Positions 1 to 7,821 of a stretch of 36,739 nucleotides of DNA are shown here, piece after piece; the first letter of the stretch is position 1; each line of letters opens with the position of its first letter. The position numbers were made by a program, and so were the translations under genes. The notes beneath the pieces were generated by a model. It ran no database searches. It had not been told where the DNA came from and saw only the letters and a list, made by a program, of their open reading frames with translations. Location: IMG/VR virus record IMGVR_UViG_3300001349_000042, positions 1 through 36,739 of that record; one strand, given 5' to 3'. This DNA comes from a virus.

Positions 1-1964
1 TTGATACTGATTTTTGTAAGAATAAAAGATACATGGTTGGAGACTATCTGAGAAAGAAGTACGGATACGACAGAGTGGCGAATATATCAAACTGGTCTAC
101 TATCACTCCGAAAGTTGCAATTAAAGATGTTGCAAGAAGCCTGAATATAGGTGGTGATAAATCTTCTGCATTTAAAATCGCAAACTACATTACTTCTATC
201 ATGCCAGATACAAAAACCTTAGAGGAGGCTATGGATATTTCTAGTGAGTTTAGAAAGTATATGGAAAAATATCCCAAGCTTTATGAGTATGCGACAAAAC
301 TCCAAGGACTTACTAGAAACTGGGCAACTCATGCCGCAGGTTACGTCATTGGAGACAGACCCTTGTACGAGTTGGTACCTTTGAGAATTGATAAGGATGG
401 TGTTTTAGCTACCCAATGGGAAAAAACGAGAACAGAGGATAATGGGCTTATCAAGATGGATATTTTAGGCTTAAATACTCTGACGCAGATAAATGAGGCT
501 CTTGAGATTATCGAAGAAAGGCATGGTAAGGTTATTGCGATGGATGATATACCTGTTGACGATGAGAAAACTTTTGAAAATATTTCTAACGGAAATAATA
601 TAGGTGTCTTTCAGCTGGAAAGTTCTCTAAGTCCTTTGTGCCAAAAGATCAAACCTAAGGATGTTAGAATGATTTCAGATATTAATGCTCTAGGAAGACC
701 TTCTTGTTCTGCTCAGGATAGGAAAGACTACGTAAGGAGAAGATTTGGAGTAGAGAAGGTTAAGTATAGAGATCCATCTCTAGCAGGGGCTCTGGAGTCT
801 ACGTTTGGAGTATCTTTATATGAAGAGGGAATGATGAGAATAGCAAAAGACTGTGCAGGTTGGGACCTTAATCAGGCTGATGCTTTGAGAAAAATTACCA
901 AGTTGAAGGGGAAGGATAAGGATCTTGTATTGAGAACAGAGACAAGCTTCATTAAAGATTGTATGAATGTTTCTGGGATGAAATATAAGAAAGCAAAAGA
1001 GATTTGGGACTTTGAAATTATGCCATTTGGAGAGTATGGGTTTAACTTGTCTCACTCTGTAGCGTATTCTCACATATCAGTATACACGGCTTGGCTAAAG
1101 ACTAATTACCCTACAGAATTTATGTGCTCTCTATTAAATTCAGAGAATTCAAATTCTGACAAGAGTCAGACTTATCTTTCTGCATGCAAGAAGATGGAAA
1201 TAAAAATATTGCCGCCTCATATAAATAACAGTAATGATAAATACCGTGTTAGCGATAATAGCAGTCTCTATAGTGGATTCTCATGCGTTAAGGGTGTTGG
1301 AGAGAAAGCTCTTAATGAGATAGTTAGCATGAAACCTTACGATTCCTTTTACGACTTTTTGGTTAAAGTTAATTCCAGAGTGGTAAATAAGACATCCATA
1401 CAGTCTTTGGCTAAGGCAGGAGCTTTTGATTGTTTTAACATATCAAGAAAAGAGGCTTTTGAGAATTATGCAAAGATAAGAACAAAAGCTAAGAATTATA
1501 TTAAGAAAAAAGAAACACTTGAAGGCTTACCTGAGTTTTCTGGAGATGAGTGGGATAGAAAAGATATTCTTATTGGAGAGAGAGAGGTTCTCGGAAGAAC
1601 TGTATCTGGCAATCTAAGCGAGGCTTATGAGGGTTTCTTCTCTGAGAATGCGGTAGTGGCGAAATTGTCAGAGGTTCCAACTTTCAAGGAAAAGAGGGTT
1701 GTGAAGGTTGAGGCAATTATTAAAAATAAAGTTAAAGAATTTAAAATAAAAAAGGGTAAAAATATAGGTAGGAAGTTTGCAAAATACCTTGTCGAGGATA
1801 GATGGGGAGGTACATGCGAACTTACTGTCTGGACTGAGGATTATGAGAAGTATGGAAACAAGCTTATGGACGGTATACCATTCAAAGCTATCTGTGTGGT
1901 CTCTGTTTATATGGATAATAAGGATTTGGCACTTAAAAAATTAGAAAGAGTATATGGAGGTTAA
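1..1964 (+). CDS. dnaE: DNA polymerase III alpha subunit (C-family), 5' end missing
   Basis: This is the catalytic subunit of a bacterial-type replicative polymerase, which extends DNA at the fork. The frame is open to the left edge. The first codons (from base 3) read DTDFCKNKRY, matching the catalytic DxDF motif of C-family palms, so the gene starts outside the window and the ATG at 33 is internal. Counting from that ATG, further family landmarks are THAAGYVIG (about 99-107), KMDILGL with the third palm aspartate (D143), GVFQLESS (about 193-200), and YGFNLSHSVAYSHISVYTAWLK in the fingers. Helix-hairpin-helix-like sequence lies around GVGEKALNEI. The last 100 residues look like an OB fold. 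The PHP domain, if present, is not visible. The gene ends 1 base before the ATG of the next gene. The family assignment is firm. Whether it is closer to DnaE or PolC cannot be settled from this part. Confidence 0.95.
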   Translation, partial: DTDFCKNKRYMVGDYLRKKYGYDRVANISNWSTITPKVAIKDVARSLNIGGDKSSAFKIANYITSIMPDTKTLEEAMDISSEFRKYMEKYPKLYEYATKLQGLTRNWATHAAGYVIGDRPLYELVPLRIDKDGVLATQWEKTRTEDNGLIKMDILGLNTLTQINEALEIIEERHGKVIAMDDIPVDDEKTFENISNGNNIGVFQLESSLSPLCQKIKPKDVRMISDINALGRPSCSAQDRKDYVRRRFGVEKVKYRDPSLAGALESTFGVSLYEEGMMRIAKDCAGWDLNQADALRKITKLKGKDKDLVLRTETSFIKDCMNVSGMKYKKAKEIWDFEIMPFGEYGFNLSHSVAYSHISVYTAWLKTNYPTEFMCSLLNSENSNSDKSQTYLSACKKMEIKILPPHINNSNDKYRVSDNSSLYSGFSCVKGVGEKALNEIVSMKPYDSFYDFLVKVNSRVVNKTSIQSLAKAGAFDCFNISRKEAFENYAKIRTKAKNYIKKKETLEGLPEFSGDEWDRKDILIGEREVLGRTVSGNLSEAYEGFFSENAVVAKLSEVPTFKEKRVVKVEAIIKNKVKEFKIKKGKNIGRKFAKYLVEDRWGGTCELTVWTEDYEKYGNKLMDGIPFKAICVVSVYMDNKDLALKKLERVYGG

Positions 1965-1965
1965 T

Positions 1966-2454
1966 ATGCTTGATTGTAAAAAATGCGGCTTCGGAGTTTC
2001 AAAAGAAATGGGGTTTGCGATAAGACAGAATACATGCCCTGGTTGCGGCGGAACACTTATGGATAATGAATACCTTTCGGTAGTTAAGAGAGTGAAGTTA
2101 GCGCTTCAAAGTTCTAGAATATGTAGTGGCAAGTTGTCAGAATATGATCTGGATGTTCTTAGTATATTTATAAAAAACAAGTTCATAGTTGCTGAGGAAA
2201 AGGAAGAAATCGATACCGAAGCTGCAACTGAAGGAGATGACTCTAATAAAGAAGTTGGTTCTTTGGAGGATATTAGAGCTCAGGTTCGAAGCGAGGTCTT
2301 AGCGTCATCCGAATTGGAGTTATTGCCTGACGACATAGAGCCAAGACAGACCTTGTCTCTTGAGGATGAAGTTGAAAGAAAAAAGTCAATAGCTAGAAAT
2401 AGTGGAATGGCAAGAAAATCTGGAGCAAGAGTAAATAGGCTTTCTGGAGTTTAA
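1966..2454 (+). CDS. zinc-ribbon protein of unknown function
   Basis: I do not recognise a specific family. The N-terminus has CKKC (residues 4-7) and CPGC (about 25-28), a two-knuckle zinc ribbon. A helical middle (about 35-70) and a highly charged, probably disordered second half follow. I chose ATG 1966 because GGAGG at 1957-1961 lies just upstream; an ATG at 1954 would overlap the polymerase gene and put the Shine-Dalgarno inside the coding sequence. Its place directly behind the polymerase suggests a small replication or transcription accessory protein, but that is inference. Confidence 0.75.
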   Translation: MLDCKKCGFGVSKEMGFAIRQNTCPGCGGTLMDNEYLSVVKRVKLALQSSRICSGKLSEYDLDVLSIFIKNKFIVAEEKEEIDTEAATEGDDSNKEVGSLEDIRAQVRSEVLASSELELLPDDIEPRQTLSLEDEVERKKSIARNSGMARKSGARVNRLSGV

Positions 2455-2455
2455 C

Positions 2456-2740
2456 ATGATTAGGGCAGTTGGAAATAAGAGGCTTTTTCTTTTAAAATCC
2501 GAATTTGACGTCTATAATAATATTGCAGAAGAGATTGGTAAGGAAAGTTTCATAGATACTTTTGATAGTGACAACAATGGAACACTTCTGGCTGTGTTTT
2601 CTGCAAAAAAGACTGACAGTATGGTTATTCAGTTTCTTTACAATATAATGATAAATCAAAGAGTTAGGTCTATGGACAAGAAGTTTATAGGACTTCAATC
2701 CAGAATTGAAAAAATCGAAAAGAGTATGGAGAAAGAGTGA
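2456..2740 (+). CDS. small hypothetical protein with C-terminal coiled coil
   Basis: This 94-residue protein matches nothing I recognise. It has a mixed alpha/beta N-terminal part, and its last 25 residues (roughly RSMDKKFIGLQSRIEKIEKS) have heptad character suggesting a short coiled coil and oligomerisation. The start ATG follows the previous stop by one base, with GGAG at 2446-2449. Its stop overlaps the GTG start of the next gene, so translation is probably coupled. It belongs to the polymerase-to-SSB operon. Confidence 0.7.
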   Translation: MIRAVGNKRLFLLKSEFDVYNNIAEEIGKESFIDTFDSDNNGTLLAVFSAKKTDSMVIQFLYNIMINQRVRSMDKKFIGLQSRIEKIEKSMEKE

Positions 2741-3279
2741 AGTTTGTAGATATTGTCAACACAGATGGTTTTAAAATAAAGAATCTAGACATTAAAGATG
2801 TTCTTGATATTGAGAAAAGCCTTCCTTCGAATAGATCTGCGTCTATCGATCTGAATATTGCATCAAAAGGTTTGGTTCTTACTCTAGAGGGGCAAAACAT
2901 CTGTCAGGAGAAGATTGCGCTTCTCGACAGATACTTAGGACTTCTCGACGGGAAGAAGAATCAGGCCTGGGCTTATGCTGCCCTTGAGATGGCAAAAGAA
3001 AAGGGATTTAAGACTGCTAAGGATAAGGAGTGGTATGCTCTTGCGAACAAGGATTACATTGCTGTTTGTAATGAAGTGTCCCTGACGAAGGCAGCGAAAA
3101 AGTACCTTGAGGCTAAGGCGTCATACTTTTCTGGATGGCATTACGCATTTAAAACTTTCCTATCTCGAGATTTTTCTTTAGAAATACTTGCAAATAACAA
3201 AAATGGCGACTATAATGTAAGTGTAGTTGATGAAACAGAAAGTAGTCCACAATTTGTGGACGAGGAGGATATTTGGTAG
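2737..3279 (+). CDS. helical protein with acidic tail; possible recombination mediator
   Basis: The start is GTG at 2737, overlapping the upstream TGA (GTGA), which indicates translational coupling. The protein has 180 residues. After a beta-rich first 60 residues it is strongly helical and rich in Lys, Ala and aromatic residues (SYFSGWHYAFKTFLSR near 130-145), then ends in an acidic tail with a terminal aromatic residue (FVDEEDIW). A helical body, Lys/aromatic patches and a position just before the SSB gene are what one would expect of a UvsY-like mediator that loads RecA onto SSB-coated DNA. I cannot show homology by eye, so this is a hypothesis. The SSB-like tail could instead recruit polymerase or primase. 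Confidence 0.6.
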   Translation: MKFVDIVNTDGFKIKNLDIKDVLDIEKSLPSNRSASIDLNIASKGLVLTLEGQNICQEKIALLDRYLGLLDGKKNQAWAYAALEMAKEKGFKTAKDKEWYALANKDYIAVCNEVSLTKAAKKYLEAKASYFSGWHYAFKTFLSRDFSLEILANNKNGDYNVSVVDETESSPQFVDEEDIW

Positions 3280-3370
3280 TTTGAAAAAGAGACTCATTAC
3301 GAACCTAGAGAATGAACAATAAGGCTTTTAAAGCTTAAAGTTAAATTATATAAATACAGGAAAATAAAAA

Positions 3371-4003
3371 ATGTCTAAAAAAATTGTATTCGGTGAAGTA
3401 GATTGGAACACCGCTCAAGCGACAAATAAACCAACAAATAACAATGATCTCTTCTTGCGACTGACAGAAGGTGAAAATATTGTGCGCGTTCTTGGGAACC
3501 CACATCAGTTTTACGTTCATTGGGTTGAAACTTCTCAAGGTAAGAGAAAGATTAATTCTCCGATTGAAAGTCCAGCTCTGGTCTCTCGTCTTGAAGATTC
3601 AGGATTTCGTCGACAAACAAAATGGATGATTAAAGTTCTTGATCTATCAAGCCAAACATTTAAAGTTGCAGAAATCGGATCTCAGATTTATAACGGTATT
3701 ATTGCGCTAGTCAACAATCCTCGATGGGGAAAGGTTTCCGCATATGACATCTCAATAATTAGAGGCCCTAAAGGTACTAATCCTCTCTACTCAGTAACTC
3801 CAAATCCGAAAGAAGGCATTGATCCATCTTTAAGGGAAAAGTTTAAAGAGTGGAATGCCGAACTTGACATCGAACGGTTGGTTTCTCCTGCTGATCCGAC
3901 AAAGGTTTGTGAGGTTATGGGATGGGACGCTTCTTCTTATACTGGAGATGCTCCAAAAGAAGAGACTGTTAAAGATGAAGATTTCGACTTCGATTTCGAA
4001 TAA
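3371..4003 (+). CDS. ssb: single-stranded DNA-binding protein
   Basis: This 210-residue protein probably coats single-stranded DNA during replication and recombination. The body (about 20-150) is beta-rich and aromatic-rich, with features common in phage OB-fold SSBs, such as the GENIVRVLGNPHQFYVHW strand and NPLYSVTPNPK. The last residues, DEDFDFDFE, form the acidic tail typical of gp32- and gp2.5-type proteins, which contacts partner enzymes. The start is ATG 3371 with AGG at 3358-3360. A 91-base gap precedes it, and a strong terminator follows, so it can be transcribed on its own. Seven of its ten arginines use CGN codons, unlike the AGA-dominated neighbours, which fits high expression. 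The gp32-like versus gp2.5-like subclass is not resolved. Confidence 0.8.
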   Translation: MSKKIVFGEVDWNTAQATNKPTNNNDLFLRLTEGENIVRVLGNPHQFYVHWVETSQGKRKINSPIESPALVSRLEDSGFRRQTKWMIKVLDLSSQTFKVAEIGSQIYNGIIALVNNPRWGKVSAYDISIIRGPKGTNPLYSVTPNPKEGIDPSLREKFKEWNAELDIERLVSPADPTKVCEVMGWDASSYTGDAPKEETVKDEDFDFDFE

Positions 4004-4025
4004 AGATAATTCATATTGCTCCGTT

Positions 4026-4056
4026 AAGGAGAGGCTTCGGTCTCTCCTTTTTTTTT
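4026..4056 (+). terminator. intrinsic terminator after SSB gene
   Basis: The stem GGAGAGGC/GGTCTCTCC (4028-4035 with 4040-4047, one G-T wobble) is closed by a C(TTCG)G tetraloop, an unusually stable loop, and is followed by a run of nine T's. It ends transcription of the polymerase-SSB operon. Confidence 0.93.
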
Positions 4057-4082
4057 AAAAAAAACTTTCTAATTAGTATAAT
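4054..4082 (+). promoter_or_regulatory. candidate promoter for the resolvase-chaperonin genes
   Basis: A perfect TATAAT at 4077-4082 lies just behind the SSB terminator and 26 bases before the next start codon. A weak -35 (TTTAAA, 4054-4059) is 17 bases upstream. The position after a terminator supports a real promoter. The AT-rich background limits confidence. Confidence 0.45.
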
Positions 4083-4107
4083 ATACTAAGCAGAAAGAGA
4101 GGTTTAA

Positions 4108-4626
4108 TTGAAGCAGTTAGGTTTAGACATATCCTCAGCAACAATAGGGTATGTTGTCTTAGAGGACGGAGTTATAATAGAGAAAGGACATTACAAGCCT
4201 AAAAAGTCTAAGGTTAAGAATGTCAATATCTCTATAGCGGAAAGGCTCAGCTCTACTTATTCTGATATGAAAAAGATCATAAAAAGAATAAGCCCAGAAG
4301 TTGTCTGCATTGAAGATTACGCTAGGAAGTTTTCAGCAGGCAGAAGTTCGGCCAAAACAATTATAATATTGAGTTGCTTTAATGAGGTTGTGTCGATGGC
4401 GTGTTACGACGCCACAAGTGTAGTTCCTATAAAATATACTGTTGCCGCGATAAGAAAAACTCTAGGTCTAAAGGGAAAGGTTGATAAGAAAGATGTTTTA
4501 AACGTTATTCTAAAGCACTACCCTGATTTTAAAGTAGAGTTAAATAGAATAAATAATACAAAAAAAGAGATTTACGATGAGGCAGATGCCCTAGCCGTAT
4601 TGATACATCACATTAATAAAAAATAA
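4108..4626 (+). CDS. ruvC: RuvC-like Holliday junction resolvase
   Basis: This endonuclease of the RNase H fold would cut branched recombination and replication intermediates and could debranch DNA before packaging. All four acidic residues of the RuvC active site are in place: D7 in LGLDISS, E69 in VCIEDYA, and D157 and D160 in IYDEADALAV. The length (172) matches RuvC (about 173). SSAKTIIILSCFNEVV corresponds to the family's central helix. The start is TTG at 4108, with AGAGAGG at 4096-4102; no ATG in this frame would preserve the first catalytic strand. It sits between SSB and RecA, consistent with a recombination role. Confidence 0.88.
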   Translation: MKQLGLDISSATIGYVVLEDGVIIEKGHYKPKKSKVKNVNISIAERLSSTYSDMKKIIKRISPEVVCIEDYARKFSAGRSSAKTIIILSCFNEVVSMACYDATSVVPIKYTVAAIRKTLGLKGKVDKKDVLNVILKHYPDFKVELNRINNTKKEIYDEADALAVLIHHINKK

Positions 4627-4656
4627 GAAAACTGTAAAGTTAAAGTTGGAGATTAT

Positions 4657-6285
4657 ATGTCTAAGTTGGTTGTTTTCGATGAAGAAGCGAGAGAGAAAAT
4701 TTCTTCTGGATCTAGAAAGTTAGCAAAGATTGTCGCAAAGACGATGGGACCCAGAGGTAAGAATGTCCTTTATAGTAGATTTATAGGGAATCCGTGTATT
4801 ACAAAAGATGGAGTTTCTGTAGCTAGAGAGCTTGTCCTGAAAGATCCCTTTGAAAACCAAGCTTGTCAGCTTATAAAAGAGGCGGCAGGAAGAACTGCAG
4901 ATATCGCTGGGGACGGAACAACAACGGCTACGGTTCTAAGTAATGCCATTGTGGAAGAGGGTTTTAAGCTTTTAAAAACAGACGCATCTCCTATAGATAT
5001 TAGAGAGGGTTTGCAGTATGGTCTTGAGATTTCAAAAGAGTTTATAGTAAAGAACTCAAAAGTTGTATCTGGATATGAGGATACAAAAAATATTGCCTCA
5101 ATAAGTGCGAATAATGATTATGAAATAGGAGGACTCATTGCAGACGCTTATGAGTACGCTGGATTATCTGGGACTGTTAGCGCTGAGGCGAACTCCACTA
5201 AGGATTCTCACGTGAGGTTTGTTGACGGATTGGAGATATTGTCTGGACTTAAAGATTCTAGGTTCTTATCAAAGGGAAGTAAGAATGTTATCTTAGAGAA
5301 TGCCAGAATATTATGTGTAAACAGAGAGATGACTCATTTTGATGATTGTATTGGCTTATTTACAAAGATACATGAGACTAACACCCCTGTTTTAGTTTTG
5401 GCAAGAGATATTACGAAGACTGCACTAGAAACTCTTGTTGCAAATAACAATCTTGGGAAGCTAAAGGTTTGCGCAGTAAAGATACCTCAGGCGCTTCTTG
5501 AAGAGCAGTTCTTTGAAGATTTTTGCTCTGTTCTGGGAACAAACTATTCTGTTTCTGAGAACCTATCAACCACGGAGATTGAAGATCTTGGTTTTGCTAA
5601 AAAAATAGAAGTTGGACCTCACGTCACAAAAGTTTTTGAAACAGATAAGAATGATGATTACATCTCAGAAAAAGTAAGAATTTATGAGGATGCCTTAAAA
5701 GATTCTATTAGTGATGCCTCAAGAGACAAGTTATTGGACAAGTTAAGATTTCTAAAATCAAAAGGCGCAATCGTTTCTGTGAGTTACTCTACAGAGTTAG
5801 AGCTGAGAGAGAAGGGAGATAGGATTGAGGACGCCATGTGGGCTACAAGAGCGGCCTTAGAGGAAGGAATCGTCGCTGGAGGGGGAGTTGCCCTGCTGCG
5901 ATGCTCTGAGATGCTTAGACGGCAAAATCATGATAAGCATCAGAATGTTTTAAATATGCTTTCGGATGCATGCTCTAGACCCTTTTATCAGATATGTGAA
6001 AACGCAAGCAAGGATCCTTTAAATGTTAAGACTCATGTTTTAGAAAAGGATGATTCTTATTTCGGATACAATGCCAGGACGGATAGTTTTGAAAATCTGT
6101 ACGATACTGGAGTCATAGACCCTGTAAAGGTTACCATTACAGCCTTATCGAATGCTGTAAGTATAGGTCTTCAGCTTATAAATACTGAGGCTATGATGGT
6201 AGATGATCCTGAAGAGCCGAGTGATTGGCAGCCGCCAACAACATTTAGGGTTAAGGAATCAGGAAAGGTTTCTCATCATTACTAG
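4657..6285 (+). CDS. groEL: GroEL-type chaperonin (Hsp60)
   Basis: This is a phage-encoded group I chaperonin subunit that would assemble into rings to fold phage proteins with ATP. Equatorial and hinge motifs are intact: MGPRGKNV (30-37), TKDGVSVA (49-56), AGDGTTTATVL (84-94, with the nucleotide-binding aspartate D86), EDAMWATRAA with D392 at the place of GroEL D398, EEGIVAGGG (402-410) and VIDPVKVT. Length 542 is normal. The apical domain has diverged: the stretch matching GroEL's FDRGYLSPYF substrate- and GroES-binding helix reads ILSGLKDSRF here. The C-terminus lacks a GGM-repeat tail and ends GKVSHHY. No GroES gene is visible in the window. The enzyme may use the host co-chaperonin, an unseen phage one, or none. 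It follows the resolvase by 30 bases. Confidence 0.96.
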   Translation: MSKLVVFDEEAREKISSGSRKLAKIVAKTMGPRGKNVLYSRFIGNPCITKDGVSVARELVLKDPFENQACQLIKEAAGRTADIAGDGTTTATVLSNAIVEEGFKLLKTDASPIDIREGLQYGLEISKEFIVKNSKVVSGYEDTKNIASISANNDYEIGGLIADAYEYAGLSGTVSAEANSTKDSHVRFVDGLEILSGLKDSRFLSKGSKNVILENARILCVNREMTHFDDCIGLFTKIHETNTPVLVLARDITKTALETLVANNNLGKLKVCAVKIPQALLEEQFFEDFCSVLGTNYSVSENLSTTEIEDLGFAKKIEVGPHVTKVFETDKNDDYISEKVRIYEDALKDSISDASRDKLLDKLRFLKSKGAIVSVSYSTELELREKGDRIEDAMWATRAALEEGIVAGGGVALLRCSEMLRRQNHDKHQNVLNMLSDACSRPFYQICENASKDPLNVKTHVLEKDDSYFGYNARTDSFENLYDTGVIDPVKVTITALSNAVSIGLQLINTEAMMVDDPEEPSDWQPPTTFRVKESGKVSHHY

Positions 6286-6314
6286 AATAATCTTTTATGT
6301 TTTAAAAATACGAC

Positions 6315-6320
6315 TATAAT
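6315..6320 (+). promoter_or_regulatory. candidate -10 box before recA
   Basis: TATAAT lies in the 67-base gap between the chaperonin and recA, 33 bases before the recA start. There is no convincing -35 box, so this is either a weak promoter or chance in AT-rich DNA. Confidence 0.3.
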
Positions 6321-6352
6321 AATATTGAAATCTCAAGCATTTGGAGGAATAA

Positions 6353-7483
6353 ATGGCGAGAATATCTGAGTCAGAAGCTCAAAAAGAAATGGCAAAGCAC
6401 TTTGGAGTTGACAGTTTTTTTATGTCGGGTGATAATGTCATCCTAGATAAGGTTCTTCATGTCAGAACTGGATCACCGTCATTGGACGCAGCTCTAGGGA
6501 TAGGGGGCATTCCTAGGGGTAGGATTGTTCAGTTTGCAGGCAAGGAGTCTTCAGGGAAAACAATGCTTGCCTTGTCTTGCATCAAAAGCTACTTGGACGA
6601 GAACCCTGCAAATACGGCAATGTTTATAGATGCCGAGTTTACATACGATCCAGAGTGGGCAGAGTTTTTAGGTGTTGATACTAAAAGGGTCATGGTTATT
6701 AAAACAAATGAAGCCAAGAAAATATTTGACGGACTGATCGGAATACCTAATCCGAAATCCAAAATCGGTAAGAAAAAGATGAAGGGTATCTTGGATTTTG
6801 TTCGAGAGGGCACTGATCCTAAGTTTGCAAATTTGGGCATAATTGTCTTGGACTCTGTAGCAACTCTTAGCACTCCTCAGGAGGAAGATTCTGAGGCTGG
6901 AAAGATGAATGTTGCTTCTTTGGCAAGATTCCTAACAACAGAACTTAAAAAGCTAACTCCTGTTTTGTCAGAAACAAATGTAACTTTTATTGGCATAAAT
7001 CAAATAAGAGAAACTATCGGAGTTATGTACGGACCATCAACATCTTCACCAGGAGGAAGAGCTCTTAAACATGCTTGTTCGGTTATGGTAGAAATGGCAC
7101 CTATTGGAGGGTCTGCCATTGAAGATGACTCTGGAACTAGAATAGGTCATAAAGTTAGGGCTTCAATTAGAAAGAACAAGGTGGGTAGACCATTCGGGAA
7201 AGCCGAGTATAGTATAGAATATGTTAAGGGTATGGTTAGTACAGAGTCAGAACTTTTAGATTTAGCAGTTAAGTTTGATATTGTAAAAAGACCTAACAAT
7301 GTTATGTATGATATTATGGAAGATTCCTTCCGAGGAAGGATTAAGGCCGAAGAGAGAATTTTGGAGATATCTGGCACTGTTGAATCGGCAGTAAGAGATC
7401 ACTATATAAACAAAGTAAAGACAGGTATTTCTGAAGATGATGAAGAAATATTAGAAGAAAATAGTCTTTTAGGAGAAATGTAA
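6353..7483 (+). CDS. recA: RecA-family recombinase
   Basis: This ATP-dependent strand-exchange protein forms filaments on single-stranded DNA for recombinational repair and recombination-dependent replication. Visible motifs are Walker A GKESSGKT (63-70), FIDAE with the catalytic glutamate E95, Walker B LGIIVLDS (161-168), and the L2 region NQIRETIGVMYGPSTSSPGG (216-235), very close to bacterial RecA. An insertion of about 25 mostly Lys-rich residues (around 131-158, including PNPKSKIGKKKMKG) lies just before Walker B. The C-terminus ends in an acidic tail (SEDDEEILEE), as in bacterial RecA. The start has TTGGAGG at 6341-6347. The stop overlaps the next ATG by one base. It looks closer to bacterial RecA than to T4 UvsX. 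Confidence 0.95.
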   Translation: MARISESEAQKEMAKHFGVDSFFMSGDNVILDKVLHVRTGSPSLDAALGIGGIPRGRIVQFAGKESSGKTMLALSCIKSYLDENPANTAMFIDAEFTYDPEWAEFLGVDTKRVMVIKTNEAKKIFDGLIGIPNPKSKIGKKKMKGILDFVREGTDPKFANLGIIVLDSVATLSTPQEEDSEAGKMNVASLARFLTTELKKLTPVLSETNVTFIGINQIRETIGVMYGPSTSSPGGRALKHACSVMVEMAPIGGSAIEDDSGTRIGHKVRASIRKNKVGRPFGKAEYSIEYVKGMVSTESELLDLAVKFDIVKRPNNVMYDIMEDSFRGRIKAEERILEISGTVESAVRDHYINKVKTGISEDDEEILEENSLLGEM

Positions 7484-7818
7484 TGTTAGTTCAATGTCCA
7501 AGAACTTGTAAACTTGGAAAAACAACAACAGACGCTTCGTTGGATGTACCTTCCAACAAAGCGTTCTGTAATGAGTGCGGTGAAGATGTTTTGGTGTCGA
7601 GCTTTGCGAAGAGATCCATGGAGGTCAATCGTGACGTAATCAGAGAGAGAAAGAAGGCTTTTCTTTTTGATTGCGTAAAGTGCAAAAATAAAGTTGAAGC
7701 CTCAAAGGTTTCAGGGAAAATAATTGGAAAAAGTTGTGGCACTCCTGCCGACTGTATGTTAAATATAACAAAAGCAATGACCATTGCTATTGAGAATACA
7801 ATCGATGAAGGGGATTGA
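7483..7818 (+). CDS. cysteine-rich putative zinc-binding protein
   Basis: This 111-residue protein of unknown family has cysteines in pairs: CPRTC near the N-terminus, CNEC (about 29-32), CVKC (about 65-68) and two later single cysteines, suggesting two zinc knuckles. It is wedged between recA (1-base overlap) and the primase core (3-base gap). Because that primase lacks the usual N-terminal zinc domain, this gene could supply one in trans. The cysteine spacing does not match the canonical DnaG zinc domain, so this is only a suggestion. Confidence 0.7.
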   Translation: MLVQCPRTCKLGKTTTDASLDVPSNKAFCNECGEDVLVSSFAKRSMEVNRDVIRERKKAFLFDCVKCKNKVEASKVSGKIIGKSCGTPADCMLNITKAMTIAIENTIDEGD

Positions 7819-7821
7819 AAA

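Noticed and set aside
33-1964. ATG 33 as the true start of the polymerase
   Set aside because: The frame continues upstream through the catalytic DxDF motif to the window edge, so the gene begins outside.
3349-3356. TATAAATA, identical to the T4 late promoter core, before the SSB gene
   Set aside because: The same or near-identical string occurs inside several genes in this AT-rich sequence, and SSB is not expected to be a late gene.
3855-4058. Alternative + frame running past the SSB stop into the terminator
   Set aside because: It has no ribosome site, lies in another frame of the SSB gene and ends inside the terminator.
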